Assembly (NCBI GenBank): GCA_019136395.1
Contig: JAGVUH010000394.1
Location: forward strand, 1 to 27,500
Reading direction: 5' to 3'
Source of the DNA: Gammaproteobacteria bacterium
Lineage (GTDB): Bacteria > Pseudomonadota > Gammaproteobacteria > Chromatiales > Chromatiaceae
DNA: 27,500 bases
Below the pieces are notes generated by a model. That model made no database searches and was not told the DNA's origin. It was given only the letters and a program-made list of their open reading frames with translations. Each line of letters opens with the position of its first letter. Position 1 is the first letter of the stretch. Shown piece by piece: positions 13,015-19,372 of this stretch. The position numbers and the translations under genes are program-made.

Positions 13015-14355
13015 TCAAACCTTGCCCTTTTCCCGCCACTTGTCGAAGATCCTGACCACCTGGCCGGCGTACATGTCCAGGGCGGCCTCAGGGGAAAGTC
13101 GGCCGGAGGCGGCGTCGGCGAACATCATGGGGAGCAGCCAGGTGTTGAAGATCTCGTCGATGGCGGCGTTGGCGTAACCGGGATAGCCGACGTTCACGGT
13201 CCAACCGCTGGCGTCCTGAAAGAAGCGATATTTGTCCGGGGGCGTCGCCTTGGGGTCGTTGGCCACCAGGGTCGCCAGGTCGGGCACGAGTTGGGGAAAG
13301 GTGGGGAAATTGTAGAAGCGGCTGGCCAGGAAGGCGTTCCGCGACTCCGCCGCCAGATCGACCAGGAACTGCTGGGCCCCGTCGATGTTCTTGGCGAATT
13401 TCCAGATGACGTAGGCGTTCATCAGGTGCATCAGGCCCAGGTGGGCCACCGGACCGCGGGCCGGGCGCATGAGGAGAATCTGATCGGCGATGGCGATCTT
13501 TTCGTTCTCCCCGGTACGGGTCACCGAGATGGCGTTGAGGGTCAGGGAGCCCTTGCCGGCCAGCATCTGGCGGTTGTTGGAGGAGGCATCCCAGGAAAAG
13601 ACCTCGTCGGTCATGGCCTCCTCATAGAGGGCCTTGGCGTACTTCAGGGCCTCCAGGGCCCCGGGGGACTTGAGGTTGGGGCGGCCCTCCGCGTCCTGTT
13701 CCGCGGCGCCGAAGGCGACGAGAATCGAGCGCACCGCCATGCTGCTGTCGAGCTCGTTGGACATGCCGATGCCCACCGGGATACCCCGCGCCTCCTTGAT
13801 CTTGCGTCCTCCCTCCCGGATCTCATCCCAGGAGGCCGGAACGATACCCACCTCATCCCACAGATCCTTGCGGTAGTTCACCGGGTCGGGGACATAGCTG
13901 TCGGAGAAACCGAAGTATTTGCCCGTGACGGGATTGAAGGTGCTCTTGATGGCGATATCCAGGGGCTTGCCAAAGCGGCGCTCGCACTCGGCATAGATGT
14001 CCTTGTGGTCGATGACCTGATCCTCGTAGGAGGCCGGGGGGCTGAGGAACATGCAGATGTCATGACCATGCCCCTTCTTGATCTCGGCGGCGGCCCGCGC
14101 TTCGATCGCCGTCATGCCGACGTTGGTGACGATGACCTCGGTATCGTTGCGCTCCCCCCACTCCTTGATAAAGGTCTTGTTGAACCACTCGTCGAAGGCC
14201 GGGACGAAGTGATTCCACTGCATGATGCGCAGGACCTTGGCGGCCGCCCGGGCCGGACGCAGCAGGCCGGGGGCCATGCCAGCCGCGGTGACCAGCCCCG
14301 CACCCCTGATGAAATGGCGGCGGGAAAAAGGCTGACGCCAGAATCCGGTATCCAA
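13015..14355 (-). CDS. Family 1 extracellular solute-binding protein with Tat signal
   Basis: Periplasmic solute-binding protein of 446 residues of the MalE/UgpB-like family, usually binding sugars or other polyols for ABC import. The N-terminus MDTGFWRQPFSRRHFIRGAG has a twin-arginine motif (S11-R12-R13-x-F15) and a hydrophobic run ending near ARAAAKVL, a plausible cleavage site. Family features include IMQWNHFVPAFDEWFN, YGFSDSYVPDPVNYRKDLWDEVG (the typical open-and-read segment) and the C-terminal LPMMFADAASGRLSPEAALD. The start is a TTG at 14355, supported by AGGGGG (14368-14363) 7 nt upstream; the next Met is within the signal peptide. It is the first gene of a four-gene minus-strand cluster with another binding protein and two hybrid kinases, and no transporter components are present. 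Its ligand is unknown. Confidence 0.87.
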   Translation of the reverse strand: MDTGFWRQPFSRRHFIRGAGLVTAAGMAPGLLRPARAAAKVLRIMQWNHFVPAFDEWFNKTFIKEWGERNDTEVIVTNVGMTAIEARAAAEIKKGHGHDICMFLSPPASYEDQVIDHKDIYAECERRFGKPLDIAIKSTFNPVTGKYFGFSDSYVPDPVNYRKDLWDEVGIVPASWDEIREGGRKIKEARGIPVGIGMSNELDSSMAVRSILVAFGAAEQDAEGRPNLKSPGALEALKYAKALYEEAMTDEVFSWDASSNNRQMLAGKGSLTLNAISVTRTGENEKIAIADQILLMRPARGPVAHLGLMHLMNAYVIWKFAKNIDGAQQFLVDLAAESRNAFLASRFYNFPTFPQLVPDLATLVANDPKATPPDKYRFFQDASGWTVNVGYPGYANAAIDEIFNTWLLPMMFADAASGRLSPEAALDMYAGQVVRIFDKWREKGKV

Positions 14356-14375
14356 GGCGAGTCCCCCTGAGAGTG

Positions 14376-14405
14376 ATTAAAGTGTCAGGGACTCATGATT
14401 GACAA
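14376..14405 (-). promoter_or_regulatory. Putative sigma70 promoter of the sensory operon
   Basis: On the minus strand, TTGTCA (14405-14400) and TTTAAT (14381-14376) are spaced by 18 nt; both match the consensus at five of six positions. The predicted start falls at about 14368, right at the Shine-Dalgarno AGGGGG, leaving a leader of only about 13 nt. That is unusually short and lowers confidence. Confidence 0.4.
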
Positions 14406-14501
14406 AAGGCCATGGAATTACAACCTGTGGCATCGGCCGGCACGTCAGATGGACGCCGCCGACCGGCACTTTCATATTAAAATACGCTCTTAATCACCAC
14501 C

Positions 14502-14514
14502 GGAGCCGGCCGTG
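14502..14514 (+). promoter_or_regulatory. Ribosome binding site and GTG start of purM
   Basis: GGAG (14502-14505) lies 6 nt before GTG (14512-14514). This is the only well-placed start signal for purM, but it is in a different frame from the body of the gene; the 11-C tract 17 nt downstream separates the two frames. Confidence 0.65.
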
Positions 14515-15626
14515 CCACAGGACCCCCATTCCCCCCCCCCCTGGACGCCAGCCGCCCAAGGGCCGTCGACGCCCCTTCCGCCGCGCCCGGCCTGAACTAC
14601 CGGGCCGCCGGGGTCGACATCGACGCCGGCAACGCCCTGGTTGAGCGCATCAAGCCCCTGGCCGCCGCGACCTTTCGCCCCGGGGTGCTTACCGGCCTGG
14701 GCGGCTTTGGCGCGCTCTACGAACTGCCCCTCCACCGCTACCGCCAGCCGGTGCTGGTGTCCGGGACCGATGGGGTCGGTACCAAGCTGAAGCTGGCCAT
14801 CGAGCTGGGTCGCCACGACACGATCGGTATCGATCTGGTGGCCATGTGCGTCAACGATATCCTGGTGGCGGGGGCCGAACCCCTGTTCTTTCTCGACTAT
14901 TACGCCACCGGCCACCTCGAACTCGAGGTCGCCACGGCGGTGGTGGCCGGCATTGCCCGGGGCTGCGAGCTGGCGGGGTGCGCCCTGACCGGGGGCGAAA
15001 CGGCGGAGATGCCGGGAATGTACGCCCGCGGCGATTACGACCTGGCGGGCTTTTGCGTCGGCATCGCCGACAAGGAGCAACTGCTGACCCCCGAGCGGGT
15101 CAGACCCGGGGACGTCCTGCTCGGCCTCGCCTCCTCGGGGCCGCATTCCAACGGCTATTCGCTCATTCGCAAGATCCTGGAGGTCAGCGGTACCGACCTG
15201 GGTCAGGAGCTGGATGGGCTGAGCCTGGGCGAGCGACTGCTCGCGCCGACCCGGATCTACGTCAAGCCCGTCCTCGCGCTCATGCGGGAACTGCCCGTTC
15301 ATGGCATGGCCCACATCACCGGCGGCGGCCTGACCGAGAACCTGCCCCGGGTCCTGCCCGCAGGCACCCGGGCGGTCATCGACCTGGACTCCTGGCAGTT
15401 GCCGGCCATCTTCGCCTGGTTACAGGCTCAGGGTGGGGTGGCGGATGCGGAGATGCGCCGGACCTTCAACTGTGGCGTGGGCCTGGTGCTCTGCATCCCG
15501 GCCGAGGTGGCGGATCGTGCCTGCCAGCGCCTGAATGAGTTGGGCGAATCCGTCTGGCGCCTGGGCCGGATCGAGGCCGGAACGGGCCAACCGGAGGTGA
15601 TTTTCGCCGGTGGTGCGACTGCGTGA
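14512..15626 (+). CDS. purM: Phosphoribosylformylglycinamidine cyclo-ligase PurM, frame broken at a C11 tract
   Basis: AIR synthetase: the ATP-dependent ring closure that makes aminoimidazole ribotide in purine synthesis. The body is a clear match to E. coli Pur[102 protein letters not shown] and [10 protein letters not shown]. In its own frame there is no ATG, GTG or TTG between the stop at 14478 and GTG 14685, which would delete the conserved first 30 or so residues. The good start (SD plus GTG at 14512) is in another frame and reads 27 codons to a TGA at 14593. One extra C in the tract 14531-14541 would join them, giving an N-terminus [10 protein letters not shown]... before [11 protein letters not shown]. 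Either a base is missing in this sequence, or the tract controls expression by slippage. The stop overlaps purN by 4 nt. Confidence 0.88.
14531..14541. repeat. Homopolymeric C11 tract in the 5' end of purM
   Basis: Eleven consecutive C residues, the longest homopolymer in the window. It lies between the purM start signal (GTG 14512) and its conserved body. Twelve (or nine) C residues would put the two in one frame; eleven do not. Confidence 0.97.
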
Positions 15627-16414
15627 GCCCGCCCCCGCCCCCGGCCCCGGGTGAAACCGCCATCCGGGCCCCCGATCGGATCCCTGGCCCCCACCCGAGT
15701 CTGGCCAGTCGCCAGACCCCCGGGCGGACCGTGGATGAGGGTGACCCGCCGCCCCTGCCGGTCGTGGTCCTGATTTCGGGGAGCGGGAGCAATCTCCAGG
15801 CCTTGATCGATGGCGCGGCCAACGGCAACCTGCCCATCCGCATCGCGTGCGTGATCGCCAACCGGGGGGATGCCTATGGCCTGGAGCGGGCCCGGCGGGC
15901 GGGCATCAGGACCCAGGTGCTTAGCCACCAGGACTTCGGCGATCGCGAGACCTTCGACGCCGCCCTGATGAACCTGATCGATGGCTTTCACCCCGGTCTG
16001 GTCGTGCTGGCCGGCTTCATGCGCATCCTGACCCCCGGCTTCGTTGCCCACTACCAGGGCCGACTGCTGAATATCCACCCTTCCCTGCTTCCCAAATACC
16101 GTGGCCTCCACACCCACGAACGGGCCCTGGCGGCAGGGGAAAGCGAGCACGGTGCAACGGTGCATTTCGTCACCGCGGAACTGGATGGGGGACCGGCCAT
16201 CCTCCAGGCGCGGGTGCCGGTGGCGGCCGATGACGATGCCAGCCGACTGGCGGCCCGGGTCCTGGTTCAGGAGCACCGCATCTACCCCCAGGTGGTCCGT
16301 TGGTTCGCTCAGGGGCGCCTGGAACTTAGACCCGACGATCTGCCGCGCCTGGACGGTCAAGCCTTGGCGGAGCCCCTACGCCTGGACCTCTTGACCCCTG
16401 ACCAGTTGGCCTAA
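15623..16414 (+). CDS. purN: Phosphoribosylglycinamide formyltransferase PurN
   Basis: GAR transformylase: moves a formyl group from 10-formyltetrahydrofolate to glycinamide ribotide in purine synthesis. The catalytic core begins [18 protein letters not shown] (about 47-64, phosphate-binding loop). It includes [16 protein letters not shown] with the catalytic Asn150 and His152, and [18 protein letters not shown] with Asp188, then [23 protein letters not shown], close to E. coli PurN. The GTG at 15623 overlaps the purM stop (GTGA), implying coupling, and adds a Pro-rich N-terminal extension of about 45 residues absent from E. coli PurN. An in-frame GTG at 15731 would give a near-standard length instead; neither has a strong ribosome binding site. 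Having purM then purN is the usual gammaproteobacterial order. Confidence 0.95.
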   Translation: MSPPPPPAPGETAIRAPDRIPGPHPSLASRQTPGRTVDEGDPPPLPVVVLISGSGSNLQALIDGAANGNLPIRIACVIANRGDAYGLERARRAGIRTQVLSHQDFGDRETFDAALMNLIDGFHPGLVVLAGFMRILTPGFVAHYQGRLLNIHPSLLPKYRGLHTHERALAAGESEHGATVHFVTAELDGGPAILQARVPVAADDDASRLAARVLVQEHRIYPQVVRWFAQGRLELRPDDLPRLDGQALAEPLRLDLLTPDQLA

Positions 16415-16482
16415 AGCCCGGACCTAGCCACTCTCCTGACACCAATTTGCCACCCTGGCCCCGACGCTCCCACGGAACCTCC

Positions 16483-16719
16483 ATGGCACACGTCTTCCAA
16501 CTCCACCTCCCCAATACCGGCTGGGTCCTCTTTGGCGAGTCGGAGGAACCTGGCGTCGGCATTCGCCTGGGCCAGCATGGTTACGCCCTCGACGGCTCGA
16601 TACTGATCGGCCCCATCCTGCATAGCGAGGGGGAGGTGGACGCTCTTGTCGATCGCCTGCTCCTGGAACTGGAAAGCGTCCGCGCCCAGGCCAAGCGGGA
16701 ATTACAGCGGCTGAGCTGA
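16483..16719 (+). CDS. Small conserved-looking hypothetical protein
   Basis: A 78-residue acidic soluble protein starting MAHVFQLHLPNTGWVLFGESEE and ending in a charged helix (VDALVDRLLLELESVRAQAKRELQRL). I do not recognise a family. The first half looks like beta strands with Gly turns (GVGIRLGQHGYALDGSILIG); the second is a predicted amphipathic helix. The ATG at 16483 is taken rather than an upstream in-frame start at 16447, because the upstream part (MPPWPRRSHGTS) looks like intergenic sequence. It follows purN by 68 bp in the same direction and could share its transcript. Confidence 0.55.
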   Translation: MAHVFQLHLPNTGWVLFGESEEPGVGIRLGQHGYALDGSILIGPILHSEGEVDALVDRLLLELESVRAQAKRELQRLS

Positions 16720-16770
16720 GTCACGTCCGGGACTCCTCCCCCCCCATCCTGGGAATTGAACCCTCGCCGT

Positions 16771-17025
16771 TCAGGTTCCGGTCTTGGTCAGCCCCTGTCC
16801 CGTACTCACCGCGGCCGAGAACATTTTCTGAAACATGTCCCAGGAAGCCATGGACCCCGCCAGGTAGGGTTGGAAGAGCTTGAGGGGGTCATAACCCTCA
16901 GCACCTTCGAGCATGCGGGCGCGGATATCGTCGAGCATCTGGCGTTGGAAGGACTCCACATCGGGCAGGCCCAACAACTTGCGCATCTCTTCCGGGGTAA
17001 CATCGACGTCGATCTTCACATTCAT
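16771..17025 (-). CDS. DUF6489-like small protein
   Basis: An 84-residue protein that resembles DUF6489, judged from memory of the pattern: an N-terminal strand MNVKIDVDVTPEEMRKLLGLPDVESFQRQM, then a Met-rich helix (IRARMLEGAEG), then YDPLKLFQPYLAGSMASWDMFQKMFSAAV. The function of that family is unknown. The C-terminal WDMFQKMF pattern resembles segments of phasin-like granule proteins, but that is only a resemblance. The ATG at 17025 is the sole reasonable start. It is flanked by two other small genes of unknown function, separated from the next minus-strand gene upstream by 125 bp. Confidence 0.65.
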   Translation of the reverse strand: MNVKIDVDVTPEEMRKLLGLPDVESFQRQMLDDIRARMLEGAEGYDPLKLFQPYLAGSMASWDMFQKMFSAAVSTGQGLTKTGT

Positions 17026-17150
17026 GGTCGTGCTCGCTAGGGATGGGAGGGAAAGGGGGCGTCCGCTGAGAAAGCCGGTTCCCGGAGAGCGCCTGGGCGG
17101 GTCAAGGCCCGCCCACCGCCATCCCGTCCAGGCTTTCCGGGACCCAGGAT

Positions 17151-17615
17151 TCAGTGGCGGACCATGCGCGGGTGGGGCTGTTCGACGGGTACCGGTTCAT
17201 CCACCACCAGGCCCTGGCGGACGCGCCGGCCAATCAGGACGCAGGCGGTGCCAAAGGCCTTTTCCGCCTCGCGGGCGGTCCACTCCCACTCCATGGGTGA
17301 GGCATTGGCGGGAATCTGCCAATGGCCCGTGGTCAGGATCTTGCCGATGGAGATCTCCAGGGTCCAGTCGTGCCAGACCGTATCCGGGTCCTCTTCCTCG
17401 TAGAAATCCTGCTCCACCAGGCGCACGTAATTACCGACGGCGCCATCCATGGAGATCAGATCGTTGACGACCAGCTTGTCATCCACGCAACTGGCGTAAC
17501 CGGTATGCACGGCCGTGGCCGTGGCCATGAGAGAATGCATGAGCAGGGCCGGGGTCAGACGGAGGGTGAGCGGACTGTCCCAGTCCGGCTCGGTGACTTC
17601 TTGTTCTTGCAACAT
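17151..17615 (-). CDS. Hypothetical protein, 154 residues
   Basis: A soluble acidic protein starting MLQEQEVTEPDWDSPLTLRLTPALLMHSL and rich in Trp and Glu near WHDWTLEISIGKILTTGHWQIP and SPMEWEWTAREAEKAFGTACV. No family is recognised. There is no signal peptide or clear membrane helix. The frame has normal third-position GC bias and no better ORF opposes it, so it is probably a real gene. The start at 17615 has only a weak GAG upstream. It is divergent from the metallophosphoesterase and its leader ORF (109-nt gap). Confidence 0.6.
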   Translation of the reverse strand: MLQEQEVTEPDWDSPLTLRLTPALLMHSLMATATAVHTGYASCVDDKLVVNDLISMDGAVGNYVRLVEQDFYEEEDPDTVWHDWTLEISIGKILTTGHWQIPANASPMEWEWTAREAEKAFGTACVLIGRRVRQGLVVDEPVPVEQPHPRMVRH

Positions 17616-17710
17616 CCAGCAACTCGATCGTCAATGAGGGGCCCAAGGGGCGCACCGGCCAGCGGCGCTCGTCGCCCTGGCCTTTACGCAATGATGAACC
17701 ATTCGACACC

Positions 17711-17715
17711 GGAGG
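17711..17715 (+). promoter_or_regulatory. Strong Shine-Dalgarno (GGAGG) for the leader ORF
   Basis: GGAGG lies 8 nt before ATG 17724 and is one of the best ribosome binding sites in the window. The metallophosphoesterase start at 17771 has no comparable site, so ribosomes probably load here and re-start at the overlapping ATGA. Confidence 0.6.
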
Positions 17716-17723
17716 TAAAACCC

Positions 17724-17774
17724 ATGTCAGGGCGACTCGCCAGCAACCCTCGCACCCCGGCGATGCCGCGATGA
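17724..17774 (+). CDS. 16-codon leader ORF coupled to the metallophosphoesterase
   Basis: ATG 17724 to TGA 17772-17774 encodes MSGRLASNPRTPAMPR, a basic, proline-containing 16-mer with no known relative. Its stop overlaps the metallophosphoesterase start as ATGA. It has a strong Shine-Dalgarno and the downstream gene does not, the arrangement of a translational-coupling leader. An in-frame ATG at 17691 would give a 27-mer but lacks the ribosome binding site. It could be regulatory, or simply a loading platform for the next gene. Confidence 0.45.
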   Translation: MSGRLASNPRTPAMPR

Positions 17775-18607
17775 GGGTCGCCGTCTTTTCGGACGTCCAG
17801 GCCAATTTCCCGGCCATGGAGACCTGCGTCGCCCACATCCAGGCTTGGGCCCCGGACCTGGTGGTCATGGCCGGCGATCTCATCAACCGCGGCCCGAGCA
17901 GTGACCTGTGCCTCCGCCGTTTTCAGGAACTGCGGCAAGGTGCGGGCTGGCTACCCCTCCTGGGCAATCATGAAGTCTGGGTCCTGCGCTGTGGTCGGGA
18001 GCCACCCACGAACCCCATCGATGCCCGCCTGCGTGCCCTGGCGGACTTTACCCATGCCCAGTTGGCGGGAACCGAGCAGTGGCTGACTGACTGGCCGGAT
18101 CATCTTTGCTTCGAGGGCGAACCGGGCCGGGGCTGGGTGCATGTGACCCATGGCACGCTCCTAGGGAACCGTGACGGGATCTCGTTGCGCACCCAGGACG
18201 TCGACCTCCCCGCGAGGCTGCCCGAGGATGTCGATCTCTTCGTCACCGGCCATACTCATCGGCCGCTATTTCGACACTTCGCTGGGATCGACATCCTGAA
18301 CGTCGGCTCCGTCGGCTCGCCCTTCGATGGCGATGCGCGGGCCAGTTACGGCCAGTTGGAGTGGCATGGGGGGCGCTGGCACACCCGGATCGTACGCCTG
18401 GATTATGATCGCGCCGCGGCGGAGCGGGCCTATGAGGACACCGGCTTCCTCGACCGGGGCGGCCCCCTGGCCCGCATCGTCTACACTGAATGGCTCATGG
18501 CCAGGCCCCTGATCAACGGCTGGCACCAACGTTATGGCCTGGCGGTACGCCGGGGCGAGATCTGCCCCGACGCGGCAGTAGACCATTACCTGTCCTCACT
18601 GGCCTAA
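17771..18607 (+). CDS. Calcineurin-like metallophosphoesterase
   Basis: Two-metal phosphoesterase of 278 residues; its substrate could be a phosphoprotein, nucleotide or phosphodiester and cannot be told from sequence. Motifs in order: FSDVQANFPAME (Asp8), GDLINRGPSS (Asp36), LLGNHEVW (Asn66, His67), HVTHGT (His127) and FVTGHTHRPLF (His161, His163), then INVGSVGSP-like NVGSVGSPFDGD. The first motif has Gln10 where the family normally has the metal-binding His of D-x-H. The last 60 residues (from about 218) form a helical tail. The ATG at 17771 is fixed by its overlap with the leader ORF stop and the start of homology at MRVAVFSD. The gene ends directly against the end of the convergent parA-like gene, with no spacer. 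Confidence 0.88.
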   Translation: MRVAVFSDVQANFPAMETCVAHIQAWAPDLVVMAGDLINRGPSSDLCLRRFQELRQGAGWLPLLGNHEVWVLRCGREPPTNPIDARLRALADFTHAQLAGTEQWLTDWPDHLCFEGEPGRGWVHVTHGTLLGNRDGISLRTQDVDLPARLPEDVDLFVTGHTHRPLFRHFAGIDILNVGSVGSPFDGDARASYGQLEWHGGRWHTRIVRLDYDRAAAERAYEDTGFLDRGGPLARIVYTEWLMARPLINGWHQRYGLAVRRGEICPDAAVDHYLSSLA

Positions 18608-19372
18608 TCACCCCCCTCGGGACCGCGCCAGCCCTTCCTTGATCTCCGCCCACAAGGCCTCATAGGCCCGGGTGATGGGATTGGAGGCCGGGGCATAGGC
18701 TGGCAGCGGCATCCGGGTAAGCCCCATGCGCTCGACATCGGAGGCGTAGGGAATGCTGGCCTTGAGAAAGGTCGGAAAGCTCTCGGGTAGCGTCTCCATC
18801 AGATGGACATGCAGGTGCTTGCGCCGGTCCACCATGGAGAAAAAGGGCATCAGATTGACCTTGCCCAGGCCATCGTGACCTTCGAGGAACTCCTGCAACT
18901 GGTCCAGCGTGCGGGCGGAGAGGGTCGTCGGGATCATGGGCACCAGCAGGGCATGACTGGCGCGGAAGACATTTTCCGACACTAGGGAGATGCTGGGAGG
19001 ACAATCGAGGAAGACATAGTCGTAGGCGATGGCCATCGGCGCCAGCAACTTCTGTAACTGCTTGGTGGGACGTTTGTTGTCCTCCAGCAGCAAGTCCATG
19101 TTGCGGTAGGAAAAGTCCGCCGGCAACAGATCAAGACCGGCGAAATCCGTCCCCTTTACCAGGTTATCCAGGTCATGATGACCGGCCACCAGAGCCCGGG
19201 TGCCGCCTTTCACCTTGGGTTTGACCCGGAAGTAATAAGTCGCCGCGCCCTGGGGATCCAAATCCCAGATCAGCGTCCGGTTGCCCTCCCGCGCGGACAA
19301 ATAAGCGAGGTTGACCGCCGTCGCCGTCTTACCGACGCCGCCCTTGATATTGTAGGAAGCGATGATCTTCAT
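18608..19372 (-). CDS. ParA/MinD-family ATPase, orphan (no ParB)
   Basis: A 254-residue ParA-type ATPase. ParA proteins bind nucleoid DNA as ATP dimers and position plasmids, chromosomes or protein assemblies. The deviant Walker A is KGGVGKT (10-16, signature Lys10), Walker A' is WDLDPQGAAT (Asp37, Asp39), and Walker B is YVFLDCPPS (Asp123). LVPMIPTTLSARTLDQLQEF and the C-terminal TRAYEALWAEI are typical. There is no N-terminal DNA-binding domain, no ParB gene and no parS-like repeat. The start codon overlaps the stop of the CHAD gene (ATGA, 19369-19372) with a GGAAAGGGG ribosome site inside that gene, so it is co-expressed with the CHAD protein. The partner and cargo are inferred below, not shown. 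Confidence 0.92.
   Translation of the reverse strand: MKIIASYNIKGGVGKTATAVNLAYLSAREGNRTLIWDLDPQGAATYYFRVKPKVKGGTRALVAGHHDLDNLVKGTDFAGLDLLPADFSYRNMDLLLEDNKRPTKQLQKLLAPMAIAYDYVFLDCPPSISLVSENVFRASHALLVPMIPTTLSARTLDQLQEFLEGHDGLGKVNLMPFFSMVDRRKHLHVHLMETLPESFPTFLKASIPYASDVERMGLTRMPLPAYAPASNPITRAYEALWAEIKEGLARSRGG

Noticed and set aside
14399..14424. Plus-strand promoter for purM from TTGACA at 14399
   Set aside because: The hexamer is perfect, but the nearest -10-like TACAAC is only 14 nt away, too close. No -10 is found at 16-18 nt.
18608..19372. ParA-type gene as part of a plasmid or chromosome partition locus
   Set aside because: No ParB, no parS-like repeats, and core chromosomal neighbours (rsmA, lon, rrn). 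It pairs with a CHAD gene instead.
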